A stretch of DNA of 64,000 nt from Eretmocerus hayati (GCA_029851415.1 CM056742.1:92680748-92744747), one strand, 5' to 3'. Shown: positions 46,288 to 56,860, counted from the stretch's first letter. The notes: generated by a model from the letters alone, not told the origin. A program made the numbers and translations.

Positions 46288-46719
46288 TCAAGGATCATTC
46301 TGGAACTTGTTTCTCACAGTATCTCCCAGCCCAACAATTTTTCTTCTCATGCGATCAAGAAATTCTCTCATATTCTCATCCTCAGCTGTGAGACTGATTC
46401 TCGTACCAGCCACCTCATTATTGGCAGAATCCATGCTTGTCCATGATTGATCTAAATCTGCTTTCACATTCTGATAGGTTGAATCTACGTTTGCGATATC
46501 TTTCCTCAAACGGTCCTCGAGACTCCTACACTTCGCATCAATGGTGAGGACATTGGGTAGTATGCGTTTGGTTATAAGATTTTCCAGATTTCCAATTTCC
46601 TTCTTAACCCACAATTTTGTTTCCAACGCGTCTCTCCGTGTTTCTTCGAAGAGAATCTCCAAATCCTTGGAGTGCATCTCAAATGAAGAGGTGAGCGAGT
46701 CATTAGTACTGTTGCTCAT
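46288..46719 (-). CDS. coiled-coil protein, possible fibre/minor structural gene of an old Polinton
   Basis: About 143 codons from MSNSTNDSLTSSFEM. An upstream ATG at 46779 would overlap the divergent PLA2-like gene. The sequence is strongly helical with heptad-like hydrophobic spacing (LEILFEETRRDALETKLWVKK, IDAKCRSLEDRLRKDI, MREFLDRMRRKIVGLG). No catalytic motif. It sits head-to-head with a PLA2-like gene, a position that is occupied by other minus-strand Polinton genes in the main copy. It could be a virion spike or stalk protein, but that is inference. The frame is open. Confidence 0.45.
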   Translation of the reverse strand: MSNSTNDSLTSSFEMHSKDLEILFEETRRDALETKLWVKKEIGNLENLITKRILPNVLTIDAKCRSLEDRLRKDIANVDSTYQNVKADLDQSWTSMDSANNEVAGTRISLTAEDENMREFLDRMRRKIVGLGDTVRNKFQNDP

Positions 46720-47385
46720 GTCTTGTGCCAGGGAACGAGCGGAAAATCTGTTAGGTAGAAGATTTGTTGAAACTCTCATGAATGAACTCCTTCTCGAGCT
46801 GCATTTGCCTTGCTACAACTTTTGCGACCCTGGTACGAGATTAGATCTTCGATTGGCTCGTGGAGATCTTGGTAGGAATAAATTGGACCAGCTTGGTAAG
46901 ATCCATGATCTCTCTTACAGAGAGAGTAACGATTCAAGAGAGCAAAATCGTGCCAATTTATTGTTGGAACAAACAGCGCAAGAACGCGTGAGAGCCAAAG
47001 ACGCTTTACTCTCGGAAAAGATTGCAGCATTCGGGATTCCTAATACTATGGAGACGAAGCACAAGCTTGGCATGGAACTGAGGAAGAAGAAGAGCTCGAG
47101 AACGGGGGAAAATAGACATCTGTAAAGCGAGGCCTGTCGAGGGCTGATGCTTGCCAAGCGCGGCGGATTTTCGCCTCCAGAGATCCCCCTACTCGGTACA
47201 TTGGGTGCACTCACGTCATAAGCAGAAGGTGTTACCAATGTCGCAAAAGATATCCATGAACTACGCAGCAACCAGAAAAAATTGAATGAAATGTTTTGAC
47301 ATAATGCGGCTATGGAGGGTGAAAGATTATATCTGGATCCTTACAACCCCTATACTCATTACAAGAAGCAAGGACCGGCTTGAAA
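46717..47385 (+). pseudogene. PLA2-like Polinton core protein, degraded copy
   Basis: Homologous to the gene at 58922. It has LPCYNFCDPGTRLDLRLARGD (calcium-loop region), where Cys-Asp-Pro-Gly replaces the usual Cys-Gly-Pro-Gly, and then CKIHD-type active site changed to GKIHDLSYRE. The His-Asp pair is kept, but the preceding cysteine is Gly. Helical middle part (ERVRAKDALLSEKIAAFGI). The frame stops at 47123-47125. Recognisable C-terminal pieces in other frames run to about 47385 (IPLLGTLGAL, LYLDPYNPYTHYKK). Confidence 0.75.
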
Positions 47386-47569
47386 ACCAAGAGACGACCT
47401 CGTGTTTCGAGGGAAAAGAAGGATGAATTCAATCGCTACGAACGCATGACAACGGATCATTAATTATTTTGCGCAGCTCACAATATTTACCATTCCAAAG
47501 GTATATTCACGTGCCTCGATCTCTTGCGTCTCGTTGGCCAATAGACATAAAAGTATAGACTGCGGGTGC

Positions 47570-48650
47570 CGTCTGTGTGTATGTATGTATGTATTAGACT
47601 TTATTTCACCTTGGGGTAGAACCCCGTCTCGTGTTTCAGGAATGTACAGAAGAATACAAAATTACTCGAAACTAAGTTGCAAATACACTAGAACATCTGA
47701 AATAAAAATGATCAAATCACGATGTAGAAGATTTTGAACGATTCAGATAGTCGAGTTGCTAGAGTTCTCTAAGCTACAATTCGAACTAGTAGTATAACTC
47801 GCAATCACAAAATAACAAAAAATAACTAGAGATAACAAAAGATAGGCAGCAATGATAGTATTCCGAGTAGATGATGGATGCTAAGGCTAGAATTTAATCA
47901 ATATACTATACTTGGGAAGCAGCTGAATAGCATTAACTTTATGCGGAGAGCAAGTTCGAGTCAAATGGTTGCAGCATCAAGCCTTCGTTTATGATTCTAA
48001 TATTCCAATCATTTACATCGCGTTTGAGAAATTCGAGACGAAACAATTCTTTTATCGCATCAAGTCGATCTACTTCAAACTCGGAGATGTCGAAAGAGTT
48101 GAGGAGCTTGGAAGCCTTGATCAGAAATGAATTTTCCCAAGCTGTTGACTTAGTTTCGAATAATACGAGCAATTCTATGGGATTCCTGTCTGATCTTCTT
48201 AGAACTACATCCAAGCCGAGTCTTAGGAACTTATCAGCTAAATAATTCGGAATACCAGGAGTAACAGTCTTATACGCTAAGTTGCATGTAAAATATTCAC
48301 ATCTTCTATGTACAAACATCCATCCAAGCTGCGAACGATGAGGAGTAACATGAACGTTTCTTTGCAAATCTTCCATAACAAAGCGCACACATGCATTCAA
48401 GGACATGAAGTTCAGCATTTCTAGTAGCATCGACACTGTCATAAACTAGTGAGGAGTAGTCGAAGTGGGGAAAGATTGAAGTCCGGACCAGTTCGGGTCT
48501 GAGTTCACGAGGAAGGGAACTTCTATAGAACTTCGAAGAGTTCAGACTAGAGTAGACTTTAGAAAGCACAAGTTTAGTGTGTGATCCCAACGTTAGATTC
48601 TGATCCAGCACAATTTCCTAGATTCCTAACCTCAGAAACATACTCTAATT
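47570..48650 (-). mobile_element. CR1/jockey-type LINE 3' fragment
   Basis: Minus-strand frames (48611-48306 and 48442-47939) encode the region after the RT core: LTLGSHTKLVLSKVYSSL, PHFDYSSLVYDS, HRSQLGWMFVHRRCEYF. The 3' end is AATAAAGTCT followed by (ATAC)n near 47572-47600. It is 5'-truncated and frameshifted at about 48400, and it is a different family from the 25-30 kb LINE. Confidence 0.75.
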
Positions 48651-48699
48651 TAACTCCATTGACTCTTATCTTTCGAATGTTCAGATGACTAATTTTTCT

Positions 48700-49086
48700 T
48701 CGTTTCAGGTTTCAGGTTTCAACTGCAGGATTTCAACGGTAGATCAGCAGGATGGACATCAGCAGCAAGGGCGGCAGGTAAGTTACCAATCATAATTTCT
48801 TCCTATGATGTTTTCTGAATCGGTTTCTCTTCCATTCCAGGTTCCAGTCATGAAGGTCAATCTCCGTTAGGTGAGTTTCCACGATCCATAGTGTCTATAA
48901 CTCATCGTCTAACCTCGTTTCTCTCTCATTCCAGAGGAGTTTTGGTATTCCAGGGATAAAAAGAAGAGAAGAGGGGGACAGGAGCCCCATCCTACGCTCC
49001 ATGTCTGCGAAGTTCAACCTCTTCGATTTAACTCCTCCGTTTCCCCTCTCCTCTTCTTCATCTTTATTGGAAATATGCATACATAA
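48700..49086 (+). other. possible short spliced exons, plus strand
   Basis: Two good GT-AG introns can be drawn: GTAAGT near 48778 to CATTCCAG near 48840, and GTGAGT near 48871 to CATTCCAG near 48934. They join short Gln/Gly-rich exons to a last one (EEFWYSRDKKKRRGGQE) ending in TAA near 49086. It converges on the DVQGF gene. No family recognised; it may be the 3' end of a transcript cut by the LINE to the left. Confidence 0.25.
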
Positions 49087-49087
49087 T

Positions 49088-49733
49088 TCAAGAATACATT
49101 GAATGGAATTTCTCCCGTGACATTCCCATACGTTCATAGTCACTAGAATCTGTGACATCTTCTCCATCGGACTCATAGTGAGGCGGTGCCCTGTAGTGGT
49201 TCTCCAACATCCATCTCTGCAATTTATGCGCATTCTGAACTGCGCAGTTGTACCTCGGATATTGGATATGTAGGCTGCATTTGACTGAGTCAACCTGGGG
49301 GAGCTTTCTCAGGGCAGGGCATCCAACATCTTCGAGGTTATGTATTGAGCTGCAAACAAGACAGATGATAAATATATGTATAGTTCACTGTATGAATTTT
49401 CACTTACATGTGTGGTAGAAGCTCAGCGAGCCAGCTCTTCTCCTGTACACCCTTGACGAACACGTTCTTCGCATTCAAGAGACTCTCTTCGAGGACATCC
49501 TGGACTTGATCATATGGAATCTCTCCGGAGCTCCACTTTAGACCATGAAAATTCATCTCCAACCATCGATTGCTACTCTTACGCTTCTGCTGAAGACACG
49601 ACCATCCATGAGGTGGTTGGAAGTGGTAAACCATCGGAACAGCATCCTCAAGGACTGGAAGTATAGTAACCTCCTTGACCACGAAGGATTTGAACGTGGT
49701 GAGGAACCCCTGGACATCGACGATATATTCCAT
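49088..49733 (-). CDS. DVQGF-family protein, copy 1 (two exons)
   Basis: The coding parts are complement(49408..49733) and complement(49088..49349), joined across a 58-bp GT-AG intron (GTAAGTG ... TTTGCAG), giving 195 codons. The N-terminus is EYIVDVQGFLTTFKSFVVKE; then NRWLEMNFHGLKWSSGEIPY and VFVKGVQEKSWL. The second exon adds DVGCPALRKL, CSLHIQYP, CAVQNAHKLQRWML and an acidic tail. Fold and function are unknown to me. A beta-rich start with D..E followed by a VKG segment is loosely reminiscent of RNase H-like nucleases. Closely similar in plan to the intronless gene at 62304. A TATA/initiator promoter is visible upstream. Confidence 0.7.
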
Positions 49734-49758
49734 CTTGACTTGACGACTCGAGACTGAA

Positions 49759-49794
49759 GAATGAGCTCTGCAGCTGCTCAAGTCACCTTATATA
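49759..49794 (-). promoter_or_regulatory. TATA + TCATTC initiator for DVQGF copy 1
   Basis: On the minus strand TATATAAG starts at 49794 and TCATTC at 49764, 30 bp apart. The coding start (49733) lies 31 bp further on. Same spacing as the other Polinton promoters here. Confidence 0.7.
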
Positions 49795-50050
49795 CTCCAA
49801 TGCCCCCACTCCCATACTCTGGCTCAACCAATCAGTGCGCGTTGTTACCCGCTTCTACACATATGATCAGCGTGTGTTACAAGAAATACAATTGTACATG
49901 TTCTACTTCTCTTCGGGATGTGGAGCACACCACGTACCGACATATGGTAATATTGTCTACTTTACCATCAGATGGTAATACAGTCTCCTACCTTACCAAC
50001 CCTAGCATGACACTTACCTACAGTTGGCGAGGTGGGGCCCTACCTTACCG

Positions 50051-50068
50051 ACCCCCCCCCCCCCCCCG
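50051..50068. repeat. poly-C tract
   Basis: A run of about 18 C residues in non-coding DNA between the divergent DVQGF and polymerase genes. Confidence 0.9.
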
Positions 50069-50209
50069 ATCACCATGGGTGGAGGTGATCCACCCACACC
50101 CCCTCGTTATATACCTCATGTTATCATAGTCAACATAATGATGTGCTTCATATAACATGTCAAGACCTGTCTAGTGAATTCGCAAAGAAACAAAGGCAGG
50201 GAAGTAGGA

Positions 50210-50446
50210 CAACAACAAATCAACGTGTTGAAACCTGTCGAGCGATAAGAAGCATGAGCATCAAAGCATCATGCCGCCAAGTTCTGAGAATCGGACCAAC
50301 GTGTCTTAACTTGCAGAAAGATGAAGGAAAGCAAGTCAAATAATAACAAATCAACTGGTTGAAACCTGTCGACCGATAAGAGGCATGAGCATCAAAGCAT
50401 CATGCCGCTTAATTCTAGGAATCATACCAACATGTTTTAACTCGCA
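50210..50446 (+). repeat. ~132-bp tandem duplication upstream of polymerase promoter
   Basis: Two units, starting near 50210 and 50342, share 'gttgaaacctgtcga(g/c)cgataag' and 'gcatgagcatcaaagcatcatgccgc'. They lie directly upstream of the CCAAT/TATA promoter of the polymerase transcript and could be a duplicated enhancer-like block. Confidence 0.75.
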
Positions 50447-50449
50447 ACA

Positions 50450-50530
50450 GCCAATAAGCGTGCAGCTGCGGCGTCGGCGGCTCGACTTTCTGGCTATAAA
50501 AGACGGGGATCGAGCCTGGGTGAATCATTC
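50450..50530 (+). promoter_or_regulatory. polymerase promoter: CCAAT, GC block, TATA, initiator
   Basis: GCCAATAAGCG (about 50451), a 22-bp GC-rich block (50463-50484, core GCTGCGGCGTCGGCGGC), TATAAAAG (50495) and TCATTC (50525), 30 bp after the TATA start. Essentially the same module stands before the gene at 63306. An untranslated leader follows, with a splice acceptor just before the polymerase ATG. Confidence 0.8.
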
Positions 50531-50860
50531 GAGTCCAGTGCTCTAACCAGAGTTCATCTCTACTATTGCCAGTGCTCTACCAAGTGTCTTCACCAGGAGT
50601 TCCAGACCAGGCTATGATTCTCTACGTCAAAGGTGATTCATGCATATTGATACCATACGCAAGTTCTGCTCCAGGATCACCATGGCCCTGAAGACTATGT
50701 TCTCGAGTACCGCGGAAGCTCTATTCAAAATCCGACCGGGGTTATAATTTCCTTGATCTCGCAGATGATTCAGGGTCACCCTGGCCCATGTGATGATTTT
50801 GAGGATGATTGACTGTGGAAGCTATGCTTAGGTATATATATGATCACTTTAATTTCAGAC

Positions 50861-53800
50861 ATGGATACTCCTATCTACTACTACAATACAGTCAAGCTGC
50901 TACGTGAGTGTCTCCGGTGTATCAAGTCCGGCGTCGCTGATGAGCAGGACATTCAGCGATGGGTGGAGTTGATGGACGTCGCTCTCGAGACTCTGGACGT
51001 CATCATCCATGATCCAGAAGTGTCTCATGGACGGAAAGAGAGCTTCCAATCTATCATCGCCCAGATCCACAGTCTACGTGATGTATTCGCTCACTACCTC
51101 CAGCAAGGTGCAGGCATGGAAGAAGATGACAGTGGCGTCAAGTGGGGCACCGTCACCTCAGCGTTTGGAGGCCGCATCATGACCGGAGTCATCACCAATC
51201 TGCGGCACCCTGATGTGAGGTCCTTCATGGCAGAGGCGAAGATCATCTTCAAGGAACGACTGACGGAGGTACTCCACGAACACATCACGCTCAAGGTCAA
51301 CGGAGTTCTGTTCATCGAGTTCTCTAAGATCAAGGATGACAAAGAGGTCACCGAGCTGATGAGCTTCAACGTTGGGGACCAGATCATCGACGGGACGACT
51401 AATCCCGAAGAGGTAATCGAGGATCACTTCAACACCATCATCACCAAGGACTTTGAAGACTTCGAGGTGCATGAGTCTGGGTGGTCCATGAAGTCCATCT
51501 CTCACTTGCTCCTCAACATCAACAAGTATGAGCCGATGCGAGGGAGTTTGTGGATCGATCTACCACCATCAATCAAGAGAAAGCAAGTTTGTGTAAATGT
51601 TCAAAATAAGGACAACAAATGTTTCATGTGGGCTGTTCTGTCGGCATTGCATCCCGCTGCAAAGGATCCACAGAGGTTGAGCAAGTATAAGCAATTTGAG
51701 GAAGAGTTGAAGTTCGAAGATATCAACTTTCCGGTGGCACCCAAGGATATCAAGAAATTCGAGGACCGAAACAAGAATATCTCAATCAACGTCTATATGT
51801 TGAAGAAGGTGAAGAAGGACCAATTCACTGTAGTGACTTGCCGCATCGCTTCAACACACCGAGAAAAACACTTCCATCTCCTCCTCGTTGGAGAGAGCTA
51901 TGAAGAGGAGGGGGAAGGAGTGGAGACGCGAGGAGGAGACCTGAATCACATATCTTCAAGATACCACTACGTTTGGATAAAGGACCTGTCTGCTCTCATG
52001 TATGGTCAGCTCTCGAAGTATCAACACAGAAAGTGGATATGTGATCGCTGCCTCCATTATTTCAACACAAAAGCTAGTCTTGATTCTCATGTGATGAAGT
52101 GCTCACAAGTGACCAAGTGCAAGATTAATCTCCCTCGTGAAGGCCAAGACATTCTCCGCTTCACGAATCACTGCAACAAGGAGAGGGTGCCTTTTGTTGT
52201 CTATGGCGACTTCGAGAGCTTGTTGAAGCCAATTGAAGGTAATGAGAATCAGCGTCATCTACACGAGGCCTTGAGTGTTGGCTTCTACGTCAAAAGCTCC
52301 TTTGACGACTCTCTGTCTGAGTATAAGAGCTATAGGAGAGAAACAGAAGACGGTGAAAGCCCAGCCATATGGTTTGCTCATCAGCTGAAAGACCTTGCCA
52401 GAAGGCTCAATGAATCAATTATAAATCCTAAGGATATGGACCCTTTGACACCCCAAGAGAAAACAGACTTCCTCAAGGCCACAAAGTGTCACATCTGTGA
52501 AGGCCCATTCACTGACGAAGAGAAGAGAGTTCGTGATCATTGCCACTTCACTGGACGGTAAGTCTTTCTATTTTGTCAGTATCATCATTCTTTCTCATTA
52601 TTCATGTATCATTTATGTGTATTCTAGGTACCGTAGACCAGCTCACAATGGCTGCAACTTGAATTACAAGGCCATACGGACCGTTCCAGTGTTCTTCCAT
52701 AACCTCACTGGCTATGACGCTCATCTCTTTGTCAAAGAGATCGCCACTTGCTTCGAGGGTGATGTCAGCCTGATACCCATTACGAAGGAGGAGTATATCG
52801 CCTTCACTAAGTATGTGAAGGAGTATCACATCTCCCTCCGTTTCTTGGACTCTTTCAGGTTTATGGCATCATCTCTCGAGAAGCTTGCATCTTATCTCAA
52901 CAAGCACACGATAGTTGAGAGTGTCTTTAGCTCACAGTACTCATCCTCTCCGATTGCTCTGCTGAAGAGGAAGGGAGTCTTTCCTTATGAGTATGTAAGT
53001 GAGTATGAGAAGCTTGGAGAGACTGCTCTGCCACCCTTGGGTGCCTTCTATAGCAGTCTCACTGGTGAGGGCATCTCTCAAGCAGATTATGAGCATGCCA
53101 AGCAAGTGTGGACTGGACTCCAGATCAAGACTCTTGGAGAGTATTCAGACTTGTATGTCCAGACTGACGTACTTCTCCTCGCAGACGTCTTTGAGAACTT
53201 CAGAGACAGCTGTCTACGAATTCACAAGTTGGATCCAGCACACTACTACACAACTCCAGGCCTCTCATGGGAAGCCATGTTGAAGGTCACCAACATTGGC
53301 TTGGATCTGCTCACTGACATCAATATGCTGCTATTCATCAAGCGTGGTATCCGAGGAGGTGAGTTTCTTCTCCTTTATTTGACTAATGAATTATCCATCC
53401 TATATTAACCCCAATCTCATTTTTAGGTATCAGTCAATGCAGCAATCGATATGCAGAGGCCAACAACAAGTACATGGGTGAAGAGTATGACTCCACCAAG
53501 CCCGAAAAGTACCTCATGTACATTAATAATCTATATGGCTGGGCCATGACGCAGTCACTCCCCTTTGGAGGGTTCGAGTGGTATGATGAGCCGCTAGATG
53601 TCAACACAATCCCTGACGGCTCACGAGAGGGATTCATTCTGGAGGTCGATCTAACCTATCCTGATGAACTTCATGATCTGCTCAAAGATCTCCCAATGTG
53701 CCCGGAACATAGAGCTCCTCCAGGATCATCTCATAAGAAATTTCTCGCAATTTTGTATGACAAAGGGAAGTATGTCATGCATTACCGTGCTCTCAAACAG

Positions 53801-55013
53801 GTAAGATCTTTCAGTCGACATTGTATACTTTGTAAATTAGCTGCATACTCACAATCTCACTTTGCTTGCAGGTTCTTGCTCATGGACTCGTCATCAAGAA
53901 GGTCCACAGAGTCCTCAGATTCTTCCAGATGCCATGGCTGGAGCAATACATCGATATCGACAGCAACGAGCGAGCGAAGGCCACCGATGAGTTCGAGAAG
54001 ATGTTCTTCAAACTCATGAACAACTCAGTGTTTGGTAAAACGATGGAAGACGATGGAAGGACGGTATGGAGCAGAGGCATATATCTCCAAGCCCAACTTC
54101 CACAGTGCCTCCATCTTCGACGAGAACCTCGCAGCCATCCAGCTCACCAAGACAGAAGTCACCATCAAGAAGCCGATTTATGTGGGGCTGGCTGTCTTGG
54201 ACCTCTCGAAGATCAGGCTGTACCGGTTCCATTATGAGTTCATGATGAAACATGTGCCAGGTGCGAAGCTCCTATACACAGACACCGACAGTCTCATCTA
54301 TGAGACCACCACCGACATGTATGAAGTGATGATGAATCATCTTACTGAGTTCGACACGTCTGACTACCCAGACGACAACATCTTCGGCTTACCACGTGTC
54401 AACATCAAAGTGGTGGGGCTCATGATGGGCAAAGGATGAGAACGGCGGCCGCATCATGGTGGTCTTTGTGGGCATGCGCAGCAAACTCTACTCTTACAAG
54501 ATGCTCGATGGCAAGGTAACCAAGAAGGCCGAGGGCGTCAAAGGTGCCACAATGAAGACGGTAGAGTTTGAAGACTACGTGGCGTGTCTGAAGGACAACA
54601 AGTACCTGGTAAGAGAGCAGACGAACATCAGGTCAAGGCTGCATGTCCTGCGCACCGAGGTCCACAAGAAGATTGTTCTCAGCGCAGACGACAACAAACG
54701 CCATCTCTTACCAGGTACTACTGACACTCTGCCACATGGGCACTACAGTCTCCGTGACTCAGAACAGGTTGCGACAAAACGCAAACGTGATCGAGACTTG
54801 TTGGAACCTGCTCAACCAGTGGTGGGAGAAGCCCAACCGGTGGTGGGAGATTCAGCCGACCAGAGTGCACCAGGAGTGGGGGAGCCATCCAATCAGGGCT
54901 CTCCGCCGAGAGTAGGAGGAGTGGGGAGCCAAGTATATGAGGACCCGCTCTGTCCAGAGCTCCTCAGTTCGTCCGATGAGCAACCATCGAAAAGGTTCAA
55001 GCCTCTCCGTTGA
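50861..55013 (+). pseudogene. polB: Polinton protein-primed DNA polymerase B, three introns, damaged
   Basis: Replicates the element. Exons 50861-52557, 52628-53358, 53427-53800 and 53872-55013, with GT-AG introns of 68-71 bp in consistent phase. The ATG at 50861 follows an acceptor TTTCAG|AC; the upstream ATG at 50840 is probably intronic. The N-terminal part is helical. Then come PPSIKRKQVCVNVQNKDNKC, a CDRCLHYF..C2H2-like finger, VPFVVYGDFESL (exonuclease), CHICEGPF...HCH, and in the palm NNLYGWAM, LMNNSVFGKTME and YTDTDSLIYE (motif C). The motif A aspartate position (53519-53521) is Tyr. Sequence is missing plus a frameshift after motif B (about 54040-54060), and another shift lies near 54437. 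A Pro/Gly-rich tail follows. Probably inactive. Confidence 0.9.
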
Positions 55014-55026
55014 GCATCTCCGAGAC

Positions 55027-55092
55027 GTAAGTACCTGGTGATCATTTACCTAGACATCATCTTCGAGAACTAACCCCATATATATCTTCCAG
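55027..55092 (+). other. 66-bp intron between polymerase stop and small gene
   Basis: GTAAGT at 55027 to CTTCCAG ending 55092, immediately before an ATG. It lies 13 bp after the polymerase stop. So the small gene could be made from a spliced polymerase-read-through RNA or by joining the leader exon to this acceptor. Confidence 0.65.
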
Positions 55093-55386
55093 ATGGATCT
55101 ATCAGCTATCAACAAGATCGCCGAGGGTGGCTTCAGACCCACGAAGAAGGTGTCTGACCTCCTGGAGGACAACTTGTACAGCGTCACCGAGTTCAAGATT
55201 GTGAAAACCAAGTATGGAGACAAGATCATCGCAGTCCTCGACGATGAGTTCGAGGTTTTCCTACCTCGCAGAGTCTCCGGGGCCTTGATTGCAGACCGGG
55301 AACTCCTCCATCATATGGGTGATGCTGCCAATGTGTACGAGCTGCAGATCGTCCGCAAAGGGCAGATCATCCAGTTCTCAACATGA
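55093..55386 (+). CDS. small conserved Polinton protein, 97 aa
   Basis: Starts at the ATG directly after a splice acceptor. N-terminal helix MDLSAINKIAEGGF, then LLEDNLYSVTEFKIVKTKYG, IIAVLDDEFEVFLPRRVS and a C-terminal YELQIVRKGQIIQF. Repeated beta-strand pattern after a short helix would fit an OB-like nucleic-acid-binding fold, and its position behind the polymerase fits a replication helper, but both are inference. Similar small proteins are, to my knowledge, common next to arthropod Polinton polymerases. AATAAA follows at 55402. It converges on the integrase gene. Confidence 0.75.
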   Translation: MDLSAINKIAEGGFRPTKKVSDLLEDNLYSVTEFKIVKTKYGDKIIAVLDDEFEVFLPRRVSGALIADRELLHHMGDAANVYELQIVRKGQIIQFST

Positions 55387-55401
55387 TGTGTACATATCGT
55401 G

Positions 55402-55407
55402 AATAAA
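55402..55407 (+). terminator. polyadenylation signal AATAAA
   Basis: Located 16 bp after the stop codon of the small gene; the likely shared 3' end of the polymerase/small-gene transcripts. Confidence 0.7.
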
Positions 55408-55576
55408 GTATGATAGAAAAAAAATAGAGAGAGAGTCAATGGAGGGGTTAGCGGCTTTGTAAACTCTCATTTGGAGATTCGTCTTCAGATGAAAGTATAC
55501 ATGGCAGGTAGAACATAACAGGCAAGGGCGGTGGTGGGGCTCTTGCCACTCTCTGAAAAAAAAAAAAAAAAATTTC

Positions 55577-56473
55577 TCAAAGTTCTGATCTGTCTATCCA
55601 GCTGTTATGAGAATCATCAAAACCGAGCCATTTCACAAACACCTGATCCCCTCTCCTTTTGATCACTTTTTCCACAAGATACACATCAAGATACTTGACT
55701 GCAGAGAGTTCTTGCTCATAGAATCCACCTGAGACATCTTGATCTTGATAATCTCTTAAGTGATAGGTGACTGGATTTGTCCTTGCCACTCTCCTTACCG
55801 TGAATATCTCAGTTGTCCAGTTAGGTGTGTACCCTTTCTCAAGGACATGTTTCAACTTGCTAACCCTCACATAGTCTCCAACTTTGTATCTTGGCTTCTT
55901 TTGTGATTGCTCATTGTTGGAGTGAAGTCTCAAGATGGCGTCTTCATTCTCTCGATTGACATTCTCTGGTTCAATTCCAATGGTACGATGTTTACGTCCA
56001 TTATACTCTTGCATCAACTCTGGTAGTATGTCAATCCACTTGTGACTTCCTCGCAAACTAAATCTTCTCCACATCATCTCTTGCAGAGTGCGATTGAAGC
56101 GCTCAACGATAGATGCTTTCAGATTACTCAACGTGGAGTGAAGATTAATATTGTGTTGATTCATCAATCTTCGGAATTCACTGTTGTAGAATTCTTTACC
56201 ATTGTCTACTTGAAGATTTTTCGGTACATGACCTTGATCGAACACTGACTCCATTGCTGCAGTTACATCCACTACAGCCCACGCATACTTTGAGAATACA
56301 TCGATAATTGTCAAGAGATAGTTGAACCCTTTATTCTCTTTGGCATATGGTTGCATCTCCACCAAGTCAGCTTGCCATGTCTCATTCGATCCGCGCATGA
56401 CGAATTTCCGACGTGGATGGTTTCGTCGAGCGGGTTTGTGAAGCTCTTGCACTACTTGTTCCATGTTTGACAT
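55577..56473 (-). CDS. int: Polinton integrase (rve core plus chromodomain-like tail)
   Basis: Retroviral-type integrase that inserts the element. The frame is open, 298 codons. DDE catalytic core: Asp in TWQADLVEMQ, Asp in NLQVDNGKEF and Glu in KASIVERFNRTLQ. The first-to-second Asp spacing is somewhat short. After the core come KYKVGD-like PRYKVGDYVRVSKLK and a C-terminal chromodomain-like end (YLVEKVIKRRGDQVFVKWLG...SWIDRSEL). No HHCC zinc domain is visible at the N-terminus, so the start may be truncated. ATG 56473 lies 15 bp downstream of a TCATTC initiator (56488) whose TATA-like element is inside the upstream gene. An A-rich run sits just past the stop. Confidence 0.9.
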   Translation of the reverse strand: MSNMEQVVQELHKPARRNHPRRKFVMRGSNETWQADLVEMQPYAKENKGFNYLLTIIDVFSKYAWAVVDVTAAMESVFDQGHVPKNLQVDNGKEFYNSEFRRLMNQHNINLHSTLSNLKASIVERFNRTLQEMMWRRFSLRGSHKWIDILPELMQEYNGRKHRTIGIEPENVNRENEDAILRLHSNNEQSQKKPRYKVGDYVRVSKLKHVLEKGYTPNWTTEIFTVRRVARTNPVTYHLRDYQDQDVSGGFYEQELSAVKYLDVYLVEKVIKRRGDQVFVKWLGFDDSHNSWIDRSEL

Positions 56474-56482
56474 TCAATATAA

Positions 56483-56519
56483 GAATGACTCATCGATCAG
56501 TGGAAGAGCGGTATTTATT
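56483..56519 (-). promoter_or_regulatory. integrase promoter inside the end of the fibre-like gene
   Basis: Minus strand AATAAATA (start about 56519) then TCATTC starting 56488, 31 bp later. The TATA-like part is made of the last coding triplets before the upstream stop (56490-56492). Confidence 0.6.
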
Positions 56520-56855
56520 CATATAATCGATGGGCAAATCGGTCTTATTGATTACAGAGGAGATAACTCGTTTGAACATGTCAACATCTCTCAACATCTC
56601 GTTCCTATTTTCTTCAACACTATTGCTCAACTCTATCACTTCCATTCGTAATTTTTGAATAGCATCGTGTAAGAACTGTAGCATTGTGCTCAAGTTGACC
56701 GCGTCGTTCATATCTCTTGGATCAGCAAGATTACACAATCGTTTCCTATCCATGTCATACTGGTTGTCGATAGTTAGTTTATATCCAATGCCGGGAGGAC
56801 CGCGTTCTCCGGTACCACAACCTTTCTTTCTGCGTCCGAGTATGTCGATGCTCAT
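56490..56855 (-). CDS. fibre-like protein with short collagen-type motif
   Basis: 121 codons. Basic N-terminus GRRKKGCGTGERGPPGIGYKL with a Gly-Pro-Pro-Gly collagen-like patch, a segment LTIDNQYDMDRKRLCNLADP, then a long helical region (AVNLSTMLQFLHDAIQKLRME, VEENRNEMLRDVDMFKRVIS). The layout resembles trimeric fibre/stalk proteins of Polinton-like viruses, and it would sit on the virion vertex; that role is inferred. Its promoter overlaps the end of the DUF8207-like gene, and its own 3' end carries the integrase TATA. Confidence 0.65.
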   Translation of the reverse strand: MSIDILGRRKKGCGTGERGPPGIGYKLTIDNQYDMDRKRLCNLADPRDMNDAVNLSTMLQFLHDAIQKLRMEVIELSNSVEENRNEMLRDVDMFKRVISSVINKTDLPIDYMNKYRSSTDR

Positions 56856-56860
56856 TGTGA

